From the NCBI GenBank assembly GCA_023391155.1, contig JAEWBM010000009.1, positions 1 through 26,426 on the forward strand: DNA of 26,426 nucleotides, read 5' to 3'. Positions 7,191 to 15,133 of the stretch are shown here, in pieces. How positions within the stretch are numbered: the first letter of the stretch is position 1; each line of letters opens with the position of its first letter. The notes below the pieces were generated by a model. It worked only from the letters and a program-made list of their open reading frames with translations, made no database searches and was not told where the DNA came from. Both the position numbers and the translations under genes were made by a program. This DNA is from Acidobacteriota bacterium (GTDB lineage: Bacteria > Acidobacteriota > Blastocatellia > Pyrinomonadales > Pyrinomonadaceae).

Positions 7191-8588
7191 CTATCGCGTA
7201 TCCAGCTCGTATTCCCGCAGCCGGCGGTAAAGCGTCGATGCGGATATCCCAAGCAGTTCCGCGGTCTTGCCGCGGTGCCAGCCGGTCCTTTCCAAGGCAT
7301 TGATTATCTGCTGCTTTTCAGAATCGCGGAGGTTTGTCGGTGCCGATATTTTGAATGAGGAGGCCCCTGATTCTGCCGCGGTGTTGCCGCCATAGTTCAT
7401 CGCAACGGTCGCCTTTTCCGTTCGGAAAACGACCTCGGGCGGCAGTTCTTTTACCGTGATCTTACCGTTGTCCGCCAGCAATGCGGCCCGCTCCAGGCAA
7501 TTGCGCAGCTGCCGCACATTCCCCGTCCAGCTATAGCCATTTAAGGCCTCGACCACGCTGTCTGTAAGTTCAGGGTGATCATGTCCGGCGACCTTCGGCA
7601 GCAGATGCTTGGCGAGCGGGACGATGTCCTCCCGACGCTCGCGAAGCGGGGGTATATTGATCTCAAAGCTGTTTATCCGGTACATCAGGTCTGCTCGAAA
7701 GATGCCCTCGGCGATCGCCTGCTGCGGGTCGCGATTCGTCGCCGCAACAAGCCGAACATCGACCTCGACCTTTTTCACACCGCCGACGCGGAAGAACGAC
7801 CGGGTCTCGAGCGCGCGCAGGAGCTTTGATTGAAGCTGCTGAGGCATTTCCATAATTTCGTCCAGAAAGAGCGTTCCGCCGTCAGCCAATTCAAACAAGC
7901 CAAGCTTCCGGGTTCTCGCACCTGAAAAGGCCCCCGCTTCATAACCGAACAGCTCCGATTCAAGCAGCGTGTCCTGCAATGCGGCACAGTTCAGGTCGAT
8001 AAACGGTTTGTCCGCACGCGGGCTCAATCTGTGAATCGCCTGCGCGATAAGCTCTTTGCCGGTGCCGGATTCGCCTGTGATAAGTACGGAGGTCTCGCTC
8101 GGGGCAACGCGTTTTGCGAGCCGAAGCACCTCTTTCATCTGCGGCGATTCGGCGACGATCTCCGGTGTCGTTCCCTTGCTCCGTTCGATCTGCGCCCGCA
8201 GCTTGATGTTGTCCTGTTTTAGCTGGCGCTTTTCCGCGGCCTGGCTAACCAGAGCGTTGAGTTCCGCGATGCGGTAAGGCTTTGTAAGGTAGTCATAGGC
8301 ACCGAGCTTCATCGCCTCGATCGCCGTCTCGACGGTTCCCTGTCCGGTCAGCATTATTACCTCGGGGGGATTCGGGCTCTTTTCACAGAGCCGCTTGAGC
8401 AGGCCCATTCCGTCGAGCCGCGGCATATTGATGTCGCACAAAAGCACATCATATTCCGCCTCTTCAAGCATTTCCCAGGCGGCCTCACCGTCCCCGGCGG
8501 TGTCCGCTTCGTGCCCGTTGCGGCTCATCTCTTTTTGAATAACGAGCCTTAGATTCTTTTCGTCATCTACAACCAGTAGTTTTGCCAT
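7191..8588 (-). CDS. NtrC-family sigma54-dependent response regulator
   Basis: This 465-residue activator has the full REC - AAA+ - Fis-type HTH layout. The receiver carries D8/D9, phospho-acceptor D52 in LLCDINMP, T81 in MLTGQG and K103 in LTKPY. The AAA+ domain has Walker A GESGTGKE (172-179), Walker B TLFLDE (239-244), the GNVRQL sensor II region (356-361) and arginines in FRADLMYRIN. The sigma54-contact loop reads GAFSGA (219-224) where GAFTGA is usual; Ser at that position occurs in working members. The HTH covers about 425-460 (KTAELLGISASTLYRRL). It probably drives sigma54 promoters when phosphorylated by the kinase encoded 12 bases upstream in the same direction. Its target genes are not evident in this window; I did not find a convincing -24/-12 element nearby. 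Confidence 0.95.
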   Translation of the reverse strand: MAKLLVVDDEKNLRLVIQKEMSRNGHEADTAGDGEAAWEMLEEAEYDVLLCDINMPRLDGMGLLKRLCEKSPNPPEVIMLTGQGTVETAIEAMKLGAYDYLTKPYRIAELNALVSQAAEKRQLKQDNIKLRAQIERSKGTTPEIVAESPQMKEVLRLAKRVAPSETSVLITGESGTGKELIAQAIHRLSPRADKPFIDLNCAALQDTLLESELFGYEAGAFSGARTRKLGLFELADGGTLFLDEIMEMPQQLQSKLLRALETRSFFRVGGVKKVEVDVRLVAATNRDPQQAIAEGIFRADLMYRINSFEINIPPLRERREDIVPLAKHLLPKVAGHDHPELTDSVVEALNGYSWTGNVRQLRNCLERAALLADNGKITVKELPPEVVFRTEKATVAMNYGGNTAAESGASSFKISAPTNLRDSEKQQIINALERTGWHRGKTAELLGISASTLYRRLREYELDTR

Positions 8589-8600
8589 GATATTGCCTTT

Positions 8601-10277
8601 TTATTCGCTGCGGGAGCTTGTTTCTACTTGCCTGCCCAGCGGGAGGTAAATTGTGAACGTCGTGCCCTTGCCAAGATTGGACCTGACAGAGACGCGGCCG
8701 CCGTGGTCGGTAATGATCCCGTAGCACACCGCCAGCCCGAGCCCCGTGCCCTTGCCGACCTCTTTTGTCGTAAAGAACGGTTCGAAGATCTTCGAAAGGT
8801 CCTCGGTCGGGATCCCGACGCCCGTATCCTGTATCTCGATCGCAACGCGGTTTGCCTTGGCCGATGCGCGGAACGTTAGCGTTCCGCCCTGCGGCATGGC
8901 ATCGATCGCGTTAGTCGCAAGTGCGATCACCGCCTGCTGTATCTGTCCGCCGTCGGCGACCACCTTCGGCATATCGTCTTCAACCTCTACCTCAAAGCTT
9001 ATATTCGAACCACGCTTCTGATGCGATATGAGGTTTGACGAAGATCGCAGGATCTCGCCGATATCCACCGGATGACGCTCACCGGTCCGGATGCGGCTGA
9101 AATCAAGCAGCCCGGTCGTGATCGATTTGCAGCGAAACGCCTCGCTCTTGATCAGCCCGAGATATTCCTCAAGGTCCTCTGCCGCATCGGATCCGGCGAA
9201 TGCCCCTTCATCGACGCGGCCCTCGAGAGCCTCGGCGCAGGCGGCGATCGTTGCAAGCGGATTATTGATCTCGTGTACCACGCCGGCGGCGAGCCTACCG
9301 ACAGCCGCAAGCTTTTCGGCCCGGCCCACGGCGTGGATCGCCTCGACCCGCATCGTCACATCCTCGCCCACCGTGATCACGTGCGTCACATCTCCCGAAT
9401 CGGGGTCACGCATCGGAACCTTGCTAACGACCCAATGTTTTGTCGAGCCGTCCTCAGCGACGGTCTGCTGCTCGATCCGTTCGATCTCGCCGGTCGAGAA
9501 TGCACGTTCAAATTCGTCGCGAACTTTTCCTTCGGGATAACGGGCGAGCACATTAAAGACGTTTCGCCCCAGTGCGGCATCTCTGGGAATCCCCTGCGAC
9601 CCGATCTCCCGATGCTTGTTCCACGTGACGATCCGATAATCGCGGTCGACAACATAAAGGGACACCGGCAGTGCATCGAGAACCGCTTCGGTAAATCTTC
9701 TGTGTTCCTCTTTCGCACGGTTGATCGAGCTGTTGATCGCCGCTTCGTAATGCGCCGAGAGGTTGACGCTCATCGCCGCCATCTGCGTTGCCGCATCGAT
9801 CAGCCGAGCTTTCGCCTCCGTTAGCTCGAACTTTCTCGCAAATGCGACGACGATCGCGCCGCGGATGTCGCCGTTTATGTGCAGCGGCGAGATATACTCG
9901 AGCCTGTGTTCCGTCCCCTGGAGAAGGAACCTGGCCGGTGATTCCTCGATATACCCCACTTGCGGAGGCAGAAGCTCGAACCATTTTTCAAACCTGGTCC
10001 GGTTCAGGAAGCCCGTCATCACCTCGCCGCGCTTGTCATGGGCACAGCTGACGACCCCGATATTCTCGAGCTCCGCTGCGATCAGACAAGCATCTGCACC
10101 GAGATATGACTGCAGCGCATCCGCAACGCGGCTAGCGACCTTTTTCGGGTGAACGGTAAACAGCAGTTTCCGGCCGAGGTCCGAGATGAACTTTAGTTCA
10201 GCCGACGGTTCCGGGCCGGGGCCGACACGCGAGGAGGCGATGGATGTAACACGCTTTGCTGCGGAGGGAATCGACAT
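8601..10277 (-). CDS. GAF-PAS sensor histidine kinase, partner of the NtrC-type regulator
   Basis: The 558-residue product is a soluble NtrB-like kinase without membrane segments. A GAF-like domain spans about 35-175 (it contains the YISPLHINGDIRGAIVVAF strand pair), a PAS domain about 195-310 (LDALPVSLYVVDRDYRIVTWN), then HisKA with H335 in GVVHEINNPLATI. The ATPase domain has N456 in ATNAIDAM, the G1 box DTGVGIP (484-490), an FEPFFTTK F box and GTGLGLAV (510-517). Everything needed for autophosphorylation and phosphotransfer is present. The GAF and PAS domains suggest a cytosolic signal such as a small ligand or redox state, which I cannot specify. A strong sigma70-type promoter lies about 100 bases upstream. 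The regulator gene follows after 12 bases, so they form one operon. Confidence 0.93.
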   Translation of the reverse strand: MSIPSAAKRVTSIASSRVGPGPEPSAELKFISDLGRKLLFTVHPKKVASRVADALQSYLGADACLIAAELENIGVVSCAHDKRGEVMTGFLNRTRFEKWFELLPPQVGYIEESPARFLLQGTEHRLEYISPLHINGDIRGAIVVAFARKFELTEAKARLIDAATQMAAMSVNLSAHYEAAINSSINRAKEEHRRFTEAVLDALPVSLYVVDRDYRIVTWNKHREIGSQGIPRDAALGRNVFNVLARYPEGKVRDEFERAFSTGEIERIEQQTVAEDGSTKHWVVSKVPMRDPDSGDVTHVITVGEDVTMRVEAIHAVGRAEKLAAVGRLAAGVVHEINNPLATIAACAEALEGRVDEGAFAGSDAAEDLEEYLGLIKSEAFRCKSITTGLLDFSRIRTGERHPVDIGEILRSSSNLISHQKRGSNISFEVEVEDDMPKVVADGGQIQQAVIALATNAIDAMPQGGTLTFRASAKANRVAIEIQDTGVGIPTEDLSKIFEPFFTTKEVGKGTGLGLAVCYGIITDHGGRVSVRSNLGKGTTFTIYLPLGRQVETSSRSE

Positions 10278-10371
10278 TTGGATCAGATCTGAGGTGAATT
10301 GTCGTTAACGGAGGTGCGTGAACGAACTGAGAGGGAGACGTGCAGAACGGGCGGGAAGACGCCCTCTTAAG

Positions 10372-10400
10372 ATTAAAGACGGTTTAAACCTTTTTGTCAA
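10372..10400 (-). promoter_or_regulatory. Strong predicted sigma70-type promoter of the kinase-regulator operon
   Basis: On the minus strand a perfect -35 box TTGACA (10395-10400) is followed after 17 bases by TTTAAT (10372-10377), five of six matches to the -10 consensus. The spacer contains the 10-base palindrome GGTTTAAACC (10381-10390), a possible operator. Transcription would start near 10365, giving a leader of about 88 bases. This is the best-matching promoter in the window. The remaining gap up to 10464 holds only a weak TTGACT (10425-10430) in the plus direction with no well-placed -10. Confidence 0.7.
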
Positions 10401-10464
10401 CAGTTAAACGTCCGGCTTGCGGTGTTGACTACCTCCAGGAATAACGTGAAAATTGCTATAAGCG

Positions 10465-11145
10465 ATGACCGGACATTCCCATCAAAGATTTTGCCTACTC
10501 TTAGTCGGGGTAGTGTTGCTCCACGTTCAGGTTCTATCCCAAGAGGTGGTTGACAAGACCGTTGCGACGGTAAGTGACGGGGTGAACACGGAGCTGATAA
10601 CGCTTTCGGACCTGAAATGGCAGCTTGCACTTCAGCCTAACACGCCGCTCGATCCGCCCACGTCGGACGATCTGAACAACGCCCTTCGGATACTGATCGA
10701 CCAACGTCTTTTTGCTCTTGAAGCACAGCGGATCCCGAGCCCGCCGACCTCGGACTCAGAGATCGCTGCGAAGATCGCTGAGATACTTACATATTTCCCG
10801 TCAACCGCTGATTTTGAGCGACGGCTCCGAACGGTCGGATTTAGCTCAGTGAGCGACGACAATTTTGAGGCGATCATTCGCCAGCGAATTGCCATTGAAA
10901 AGTATCTCGACTTCCGATTCCGATCCTTTATTGTCGTAACCCCAGAAGACGAAGGGACCTATTACCGCGAGATATTTGTTCCGGATTTTCGACGACGCTT
11001 CCCGGACCTCCTGCTCCCAACGCTTGACGAAAAACGTCCCGAGATCAACGCTCTCATCACCGAGGACCGGGTGGCCGCCGCGATAGAGGCGTTTTTGGAT
11101 GAAGCTCGCCGCCGCGCCGAAGTTGTTGTTTTGAGCGAAGTTTAG
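10465..11145 (+). CDS. Exported SurA-N-like protein lacking a PPIase domain
   Basis: The 226-residue product starts with a hydrophobic export signal (about residues 8-26, LLLVGVVLLHVQVLS). It continues like the N-terminal chaperone domain of SurA/PrsA-type proteins: a VDKTVATVSDGVNTELITLSDL strand-turn, then ALRILIDQRLFALEAQR and paired helices up to about residue 150. No parvulin (PpiC) domain follows. A C-terminal helix near 195-220 (ITEDRVAAAIEAFLDEARRRAEVVVL) would complete the chaperone lobe, as in SurA where the last helix packs on the N-domain. It may therefore be a minimal periplasmic chaperone for secreted or outer-membrane clients. It lies 23 bases before the 1200-residue secreted protein, which may be a client. 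The similarity is at the motif level, so function is inferred. Confidence 0.65.
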   Translation: MTGHSHQRFCLLLVGVVLLHVQVLSQEVVDKTVATVSDGVNTELITLSDLKWQLALQPNTPLDPPTSDDLNNALRILIDQRLFALEAQRIPSPPTSDSEIAAKIAEILTYFPSTADFERRLRTVGFSSVSDDNFEAIIRQRIAIEKYLDFRFRSFIVVTPEDEGTYYREIFVPDFRRRFPDLLLPTLDEKRPEINALITEDRVAAAIEAFLDEARRRAEVVVLSEV

Positions 11146-11168
11146 CCCTGTTTTGCAGCAGAATTAGG

Positions 11169-14100
11169 ATGAGGCACCTCTTGACCGCGCTGGTTGTTTT
11201 TGCGGCAGCGATGCTGCATTCTCAGTTTGCGCATGCCCAGTCCGTGGTCGATGGCCCCCGGCATCGCAAGGCCGTCGCCTTTGCCGTCACGGAACCTCTG
11301 CCGTCTCTGGATCCGCAGCTTCCGGCATTGCCCAAAACCTCACTATTCACAACCGGTTTCGGAAACGGCTTTTCATTCGACGGGCTGTCGAATGAGGACA
11401 ATACGGTCATATATTCGCTGCTTTTCGCTCCCGCGGACCAGATCGGTGCCGTCGGGCCGAACGACTATGTTCAAACGGTAAATTCCCTTTTTCGTGTATA
11501 CGACAAGAGCGGCGTTCCCCGCACACCACCTCTCAAATTAAGCACGCTTTTTTCAGCGCTCGGCACAACCTGCGCCCCGCGGAACGACGGCCTGCCGAAC
11601 GTGGTCTACGACCAGTTCGCCGACCGCTGGGTCATCAGCCAGGTATGCTCGGCGCATCCGCCATTCCGACAGATGATCGCGGTCTCCGTTTCCGGCGATC
11701 CGGCCGGCCGTTACTATGCTTATGAATTCGTAATGCCGAACGTAAAGGTAAACGATTTCCCGAAGATGGGCCGGTGGGGCAATGCTTACACGATGACCAC
11801 CGACGAATTCCTCGGTGCTGACTTCGCTGGGAGCGGCATCTTTGCATTTGATCGCGACAGACTGCTGGGCGGCGACCCTGAGGCGGGTTATATTTATTTC
11901 GCTCTCGGAACCGACTCGCCGACTCGCCGCCGCGGGGCGCTGCCTGCCGATGTGGACGGACTCGTATCGCCGCTGCCCGGCACGCCCGCCCTGTTCGCAA
12001 CTTACACCGCCGACGAGTATGGCGACCCGGCCGACGCGATCCGACTGTGGGAGCTGCTAACGGACTTCGATCAGCCGGACAATTCAATGCTGACTGAGGC
12101 CGGCGGAAGCCCGATCGCCGTCGACCCTTTCGATCCGGCCAGCCCGTTCGGCCGGGCAGATATCGCCCAGCCTCCGCCGGGGGAATTTCTCGATTCTCAA
12201 AGCGATCGCATCGCCCATCGTCTCGCCTACCGAGACTTTGGCACGCACGAATCCCTTGTCTTCAACCAGACAGTACGTTCGTCTCAACCCGGTGCGGCAT
12301 ATCGGGCCGGATTACGGCTGTACGAACTTAACCGCCAACCGGGCGGGCAATTCACAGCCGTCTCGCAGGCGGATATCGGCGACGACACATCTTCCCGCTG
12401 GATCGGCTCCGCCGCACAAGATCACGAGGGCAACACCGCTCTGCAATACAATTTCGTCTCGGACGAAAAGCAGGTCTCGGTCAATCTCACCGGCCGAACG
12501 GCGGCCTCACCGCCGAACACGCTGATGCCTGAGCAAACAATCGTCGAAGGGACCGGCGTTCAGCGCGCATTCGGCTGGCGCTGGGGCGAATACAGCGGGA
12601 TGTCCGTTGATCCGTTTGAGGGCTGCACATTTTGGCTGACGAACGGTTTTTACACGCTCGCGAGCCAACAATTCAGCGAACTCGGCTGGCTGACCCATAT
12701 CGCCGCCTTCAAGTTCGATTCGTGCTCACCCTTGGAAACTGCCTCGGTCAGCGGGACGGTCACCGACGCCGCGAGCGGCCAGCCCATCGAAAACGCTCGG
12801 GTCCGACTTGGCGAGTTCTCACGCCGGACAGATGCCGCGGGTGTGTATGGCCCGATGGTCGTTCGGCCCGGCAACGCTCTTATCGGCGCCTCGGCTCCGG
12901 GTTACAGTACTTCAACACTGCCCATCGTTTTGGTGCCCGGCACCCAAAATGCGTCGTTCACACTGCAGCCCATTCCGGTCATCGTTGCGGCATCCACCTC
13001 GATCGCGGCAGAAAGCTGCAAGCTCGATCGTTCTGCCGATCCTGGCGAGACCATTTCGCTCGAGATCGTTCTCCGCAACGATGGCGCCCGCACGGCGACC
13101 GGGCTCTCGGCCGTGCTGCAGGCCGGCGGAGGCATCGAGGCTCCCGGCCCCGCCCAGGCTCTCGGCGATCTGCCGCCGGGCGGCGAAGTGAAGCTTACCC
13201 TGACGTTTACCATTTCTACATCGGTTAAATGCGGGACTGAGATCGAGCCCGTGCTGCAGTTGGCCGAGTCGGGTGTGGCGCTGCCCGCGCTTTCGTTGAA
13301 GATAAGGACAGGGAAACCCAACATCGTTCTGGACGAGAATTTCGATGGCCAGCCGGCACCGGATCTGCCCGCCGGATGGTCAACTTCATCGACAACCGGC
13401 CATCAGCTCTGGCGGGTCTCCACTGAACGGGCTGAATCCGGGGCGAACTCCGTTTTTTCACCTGCTCCACATCAGCAGGGAGTAAACGAACTCGTCTCGC
13501 CGCCGTTCGAGATAGGTACTGCTTCGCCACTGATCACTTTCCGAAATTGGTACGAGCTTGAGACCACGTTTCTACGCAACCGGCTCTATGACGGAGCTGT
13601 ACTTGAGATCCAATATGACGGCGGCGATTGGCAGGATATTGTGGCTGCGGGCGGGAGTTTTCTGGAGGGAGGTTACGATGGGCTGATTGACACTTGCTGC
13701 AGCAACCCGCTTGGCGGGCGGCCCGGTTGGAGCGGCCGCAGCGGCATTTACACGGCATCAGAATTTATCGAGACCGTCGCCGCACTCCCGCCGTCGGCTG
13801 CCGGCCGCACGGTGCGGCTTCGCTGGCGCATCAGCACCGACATCGGATCGTTTCGCGAGGGGCAATACCTCGACGACATCGTCGTCACCGACGGCTATAC
13901 TTGCTCTTGCGGCAAACCGGCTAGCCAGGCCCCATTCGATTTTGACGGTGACGGGCGGACGGACCTGAGCATGGCCAATTTGAGCAACGGCACCGGTGCA
14001 GACTTTCGCGTTGTTCACAGCTCGACCGGCGAGGTTCTGGAACATCAATTCGGCTCCGCCGATGACCTTCCCGCCAACGCAGATTTCGATGGAGACGGGC

Positions 14101-14771
14101 GGACCGATATTGCCGTCTATCGCCCTCCGACGGGTGAATGGTGGATCGAGAACAGTTCTGACGGCACGGTCCGGACGCTGCGTTTCGGGGTCGCCGAGGA
14201 CCGGCCTGTGCCCGCCGATTTTGACGGCGACGGCCGCGCCGATGTCGCTGTCTATCGCCCATCGACCGGCGAATGGCACATCTATCGATCTTCCGATTCC
14301 ACGGCCCAAACGGTCCGGTTTGGCGTTAGCGAAGACATCCCTCTTCCCGCGGATCTTGACGGCGACGGGCGTGCGGATATTGCCGTTTATCGTCCATCGA
14401 ACGGCATCTGGTATATCTTCCGAAGCTCGGACCAGGGAGTCTCGTACATCGCTTTCGGACTCTCTTCCGACCGTCCTTTAACCGCAGACTTCGACGGTGA
14501 CGGCCGATCTGATCTTGCGGTCTATCGCCCCTCGGCGGGCATCTGGTATTTGTTAAATTCGTCCGCGGGGTTCTCAGCCGTGAGATTTGGCACCGCTGAG
14601 GACCGGCCCCTAACGGCCGACTTTGACGCCGACGGTAAAGCAGATATTGCTGTATTTAGGCCATCGGCTCGTGTCTGGTACTACTTGCGGAGCAGCGACG
14701 GAGGGTTTGCGGCCGCTGAGTTTGGTTTTCCCGGTGAGATCCCGCTTCCGGGAATTTACACAGGCCCCTGA
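11169..14771 (+). CDS. Large secreted protein: CarboxypepD_reg-like domain plus six D-x-D-G-D-G-R (VCBS/FG-GAP-like) repeats
   Basis: The 1200-residue product begins with a signal peptide (LLTALVVFAAAML, cleavage likely after AHA at about 23). Residues about 30-515 form a large domain that I do not recognise, rich in aromatic and DFDQP/DPFDP motifs. About 520-600 is a carboxypeptidase-regulatory-like beta sandwich (SVSGTVTDAASGQPIENARV). About 605-710 resembles a CARDB-type adhesion domain (LRNDGARTATGLSAVL). About 720-915 is a beta-rich, possibly jelly-roll module (NIVLDENFDG, NELVSPPFEIG). The C-terminus holds six repeats of about 45 residues, each with a calcium-type DxDGDGR loop and A-V-Y-R-P-S. 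They probably fold into one propeller. No LPXTG, PEP-CTERM or type IX sorting signal is seen at the end. The role is probably surface adhesion or binding; no catalytic residues are evident. Confidence 0.85.
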   Translation: MRHLLTALVVFAAAMLHSQFAHAQSVVDGPRHRKAVAFAVTEPLPSLDPQLPALPKTSLFTTGFGNGFSFDGLSNEDNTVIYSLLFAPADQIGAVGPNDYVQTVNSLFRVYDKSGVPRTPPLKLSTLFSALGTTCAPRNDGLPNVVYDQFADRWVISQVCSAHPPFRQMIAVSVSGDPAGRYYAYEFVMPNVKVNDFPKMGRWGNAYTMTTDEFLGADFAGSGIFAFDRDRLLGGDPEAGYIYFALGTDSPTRRRGALPADVDGLVSPLPGTPALFATYTADEYGDPADAIRLWELLTDFDQPDNSMLTEAGGSPIAVDPFDPASPFGRADIAQPPPGEFLDSQSDRIAHRLAYRDFGTHESLVFNQTVRSSQPGAAYRAGLRLYELNRQPGGQFTAVSQADIGDDTSSRWIGSAAQDHEGNTALQYNFVSDEKQVSVNLTGRTAASPPNTLMPEQTIVEGTGVQRAFGWRWGEYSGMSVDPFEGCTFWLTNGFYTLASQQFSELGWLTHIAAFKFDSCSPLETASVSGTVTDAASGQPIENARVRLGEFSRRTDAAGVYGPMVVRPGNALIGASAPGYSTSTLPIVLVPGTQNASFTLQPIPVIVAASTSIAAESCKLDRSADPGETISLEIVLRNDGARTATGLSAVLQAGGGIEAPGPAQALGDLPPGGEVKLTLTFTISTSVKCGTEIEPVLQLAESGVALPALSLKIRTGKPNIVLDENFDGQPAPDLPAGWSTSSTTGHQLWRVSTERAESGANSVFSPAPHQQGVNELVSPPFEIGTASPLITFRNWYELETTFLRNRLYDGAVLEIQYDGGDWQDIVAAGGSFLEGGYDGLIDTCCSNPLGGRPGWSGRSGIYTASEFIETVAALPPSAAGRTVRLRWRISTDIGSFREGQYLDDIVVTDGYTCSCGKPASQAPFDFDGDGRTDLSMANLSNGTGADFRVVHSSTGEVLEHQFGSADDLPANADFDGDGRTDIAVYRPPTGEWWIENSSDGTVRTLRFGVAEDRPVPADFDGDGRADVAVYRPSTGEWHIYRSSDSTAQTVRFGVSEDIPLPADLDGDGRADIAVYRPSNGIWYIFRSSDQGVSYIAFGLSSDRPLTADFDGDGRSDLAVYRPSAGIWYLLNSSAGFSAVRFGTAEDRPLTADFDADGKADIAVFRPSARVWYYLRSSDGGFAAAEFGFPGEIPLPGIYTGP
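13938..14771 (+). repeat. Six tandem coding repeats of about 135 bp (calcium-loop propeller units)
   Basis: Units start at 13938, 14082, 14217, 14352, 14487 and 14619, with spacings of 144, 135, 135, 135 and 132 bases. Each encodes a D-F/L-D-G/A-D-G-R/K-x-D loop, followed in units 2-6 by IAVYRPS-like strand residues and a W-x(0-1)-Y/I strand, then a FG-x-x-x-D-x-P linker. The first unit has lost the YRPS part (it reads LSMANLSNG). Units 3-5 have exactly equal spacing, which suggests recent duplication or strong length constraint. Confidence 0.9.
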
Positions 14772-14778
14772 TCGCATC

Positions 14779-14807
14779 TTGATTTTCCGCCCTCCGAACC
14801 GTAATAT
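14779..14807 (+). promoter_or_regulatory. Predicted promoter of tRNA-Leu(CAA)
   Basis: A -35 box TTGATT (14779-14784) and a -10 box TAATAT (14802-14807) are separated by exactly 17 bases. The expected start, near 14814, lies six bases before the mature tRNA. The position and spacing match the promoter proposed for the other tRNA-Leu at 4121. Confidence 0.6.
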
Positions 14808-14819
14808 TTGAAGTTTGCC

Positions 14820-14907
14820 GCCGGAGTGGCGAAATTGGTATACGCACTAGACTCAAAATCTAGCGGGCTTTACGCCCATGTCGGTTCGAGTCCGACCTCC
14901 GGCACCA
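14820..14907 (+). tRNA. tRNA-Leu (anticodon CAA)
   Basis: The acceptor stem GCCGGAG (14820-14826) pairs perfectly with CTCCGGC (14897-14903), followed by discriminator A and encoded CCA (14905-14907). The anticodon stem CTAGA/TCTAG encloses loop CTCAAAA with anticodon CAA at 14854-14856, reading the UUG leucine codon. A long variable arm (CGGGC-TTTA-CGCCC) identifies a class II tRNA, and the T arm has GGTTCGAGTCC. It is not a copy of the tRNA-Leu at 4121, since stems and anticodon differ. Confidence 0.95.
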
Positions 14908-14971
14908 TATTGATTTGGGATTTTAGATTTCGGAGTTTTAGGAGCAAAAGCTCTTATCGCTCACATTAATA

Positions 14972-14999
14972 TTGACTCCGGAAGGCATAAACCTGTAAT
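14972..14999 (+). promoter_or_regulatory. Candidate sigma70-type promoter of a micro-ORF transcript
   Basis: TTGACT (14972-14977) is followed after 16 bases by TGTAAT (14994-14999), each five of six matches to consensus. An overlapping TAATAT (14996-15001) gives an 18-base spacer. Transcription would start near 15006, upstream of a ribosome site and an 11-codon ORF and about 110 bases before a strong terminator. The call is based on sequence only. Confidence 0.4.
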
Positions 15000-15023
15000 A
15001 TCACTCTCACTGGGGGTGATATT
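14997..15023. repeat. 8-bp perfect inverted repeat ahead of the micro-ORF
   Basis: AATATCAC (14997-15004) and GTGATATT (15016-15023) are perfect inverted copies separated by 11 bases. The right arm ends exactly one base before the ATG at 15024 and includes the 3' part of the ribosome site. If the proposed promoter is right, the left arm overlaps the -10 region and the element would act as a DNA operator. If transcription comes from further upstream, it would form an RNA hairpin hiding the start. Confidence 0.55.
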
Positions 15024-15059
15024 ATGATAAATAATTCAACCGAGGTTAGTTCAAGCTAG
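15024..15059 (+). CDS. Possible 11-residue micro-ORF
   Basis: The frame ATG ATA AAT ... TAG would encode MINNSTEVSSS. A purine-rich site, TGGGGGTGAT, lies at a suitable distance of about seven bases upstream of the ATG. It sits between a candidate promoter and a strong intrinsic terminator, and nothing else occupies this 226-base gap between tRNA-Leu(CAA) and the Gly-rich protein gene. The peptide is polar and has no hydrophobic segment, so it is not a type I toxin-like peptide. So short a frame can easily occur by chance, and a small RNA is an equal alternative. Confidence 0.25.
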   Translation: MINNSTEVSSS

Positions 15060-15075
15060 CCTCCAAAAACTAAAT

Positions 15076-15118
15076 AAAAAACAGCGTACCCGTCATTTGG
15101 GTACGCTGTTTTTGTTTT
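15076..15118. terminator. Strong bidirectional intrinsic terminator
   Basis: The stem has a perfect GC-rich core CAGCGTACCC / GGGTACGCTG that extends with A-T pairs to 15 bp (arms 15077-15091 and 15099-15113) around a 7-base loop. A T tract follows on the plus strand (to 15118), and an A tract precedes it, giving a T tract on the minus strand as well. It therefore serves both the plus-strand transcript after tRNA-Leu(CAA) and the minus-strand gene ending at 15134... whose stop lies 16 bases from the T tract on the other side. Confidence 0.9.
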
Positions 15119-15133
15119 ATGCCGGTGAAAGGT

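Noticed and set aside
9072..9824. Plus-strand open frame of 250 codons
   Set aside because: It lies opposite the GAF-PAS kinase and shows no recognisable domain or ribosome site.
10425..10462. Plus-strand promoter TTGACT with TATAAG before the SurA-like gene
   Set aside because: The spacing is 26 bases, and the alternative -10 matches are weak.
13938..14771. Tandem repeats considered as a possible CRISPR or satellite array
   Set aside because: Units are in frame, spaced about 135 bases and encode conserved DxDGDGR loops; there are no short identical repeats with unique spacers.
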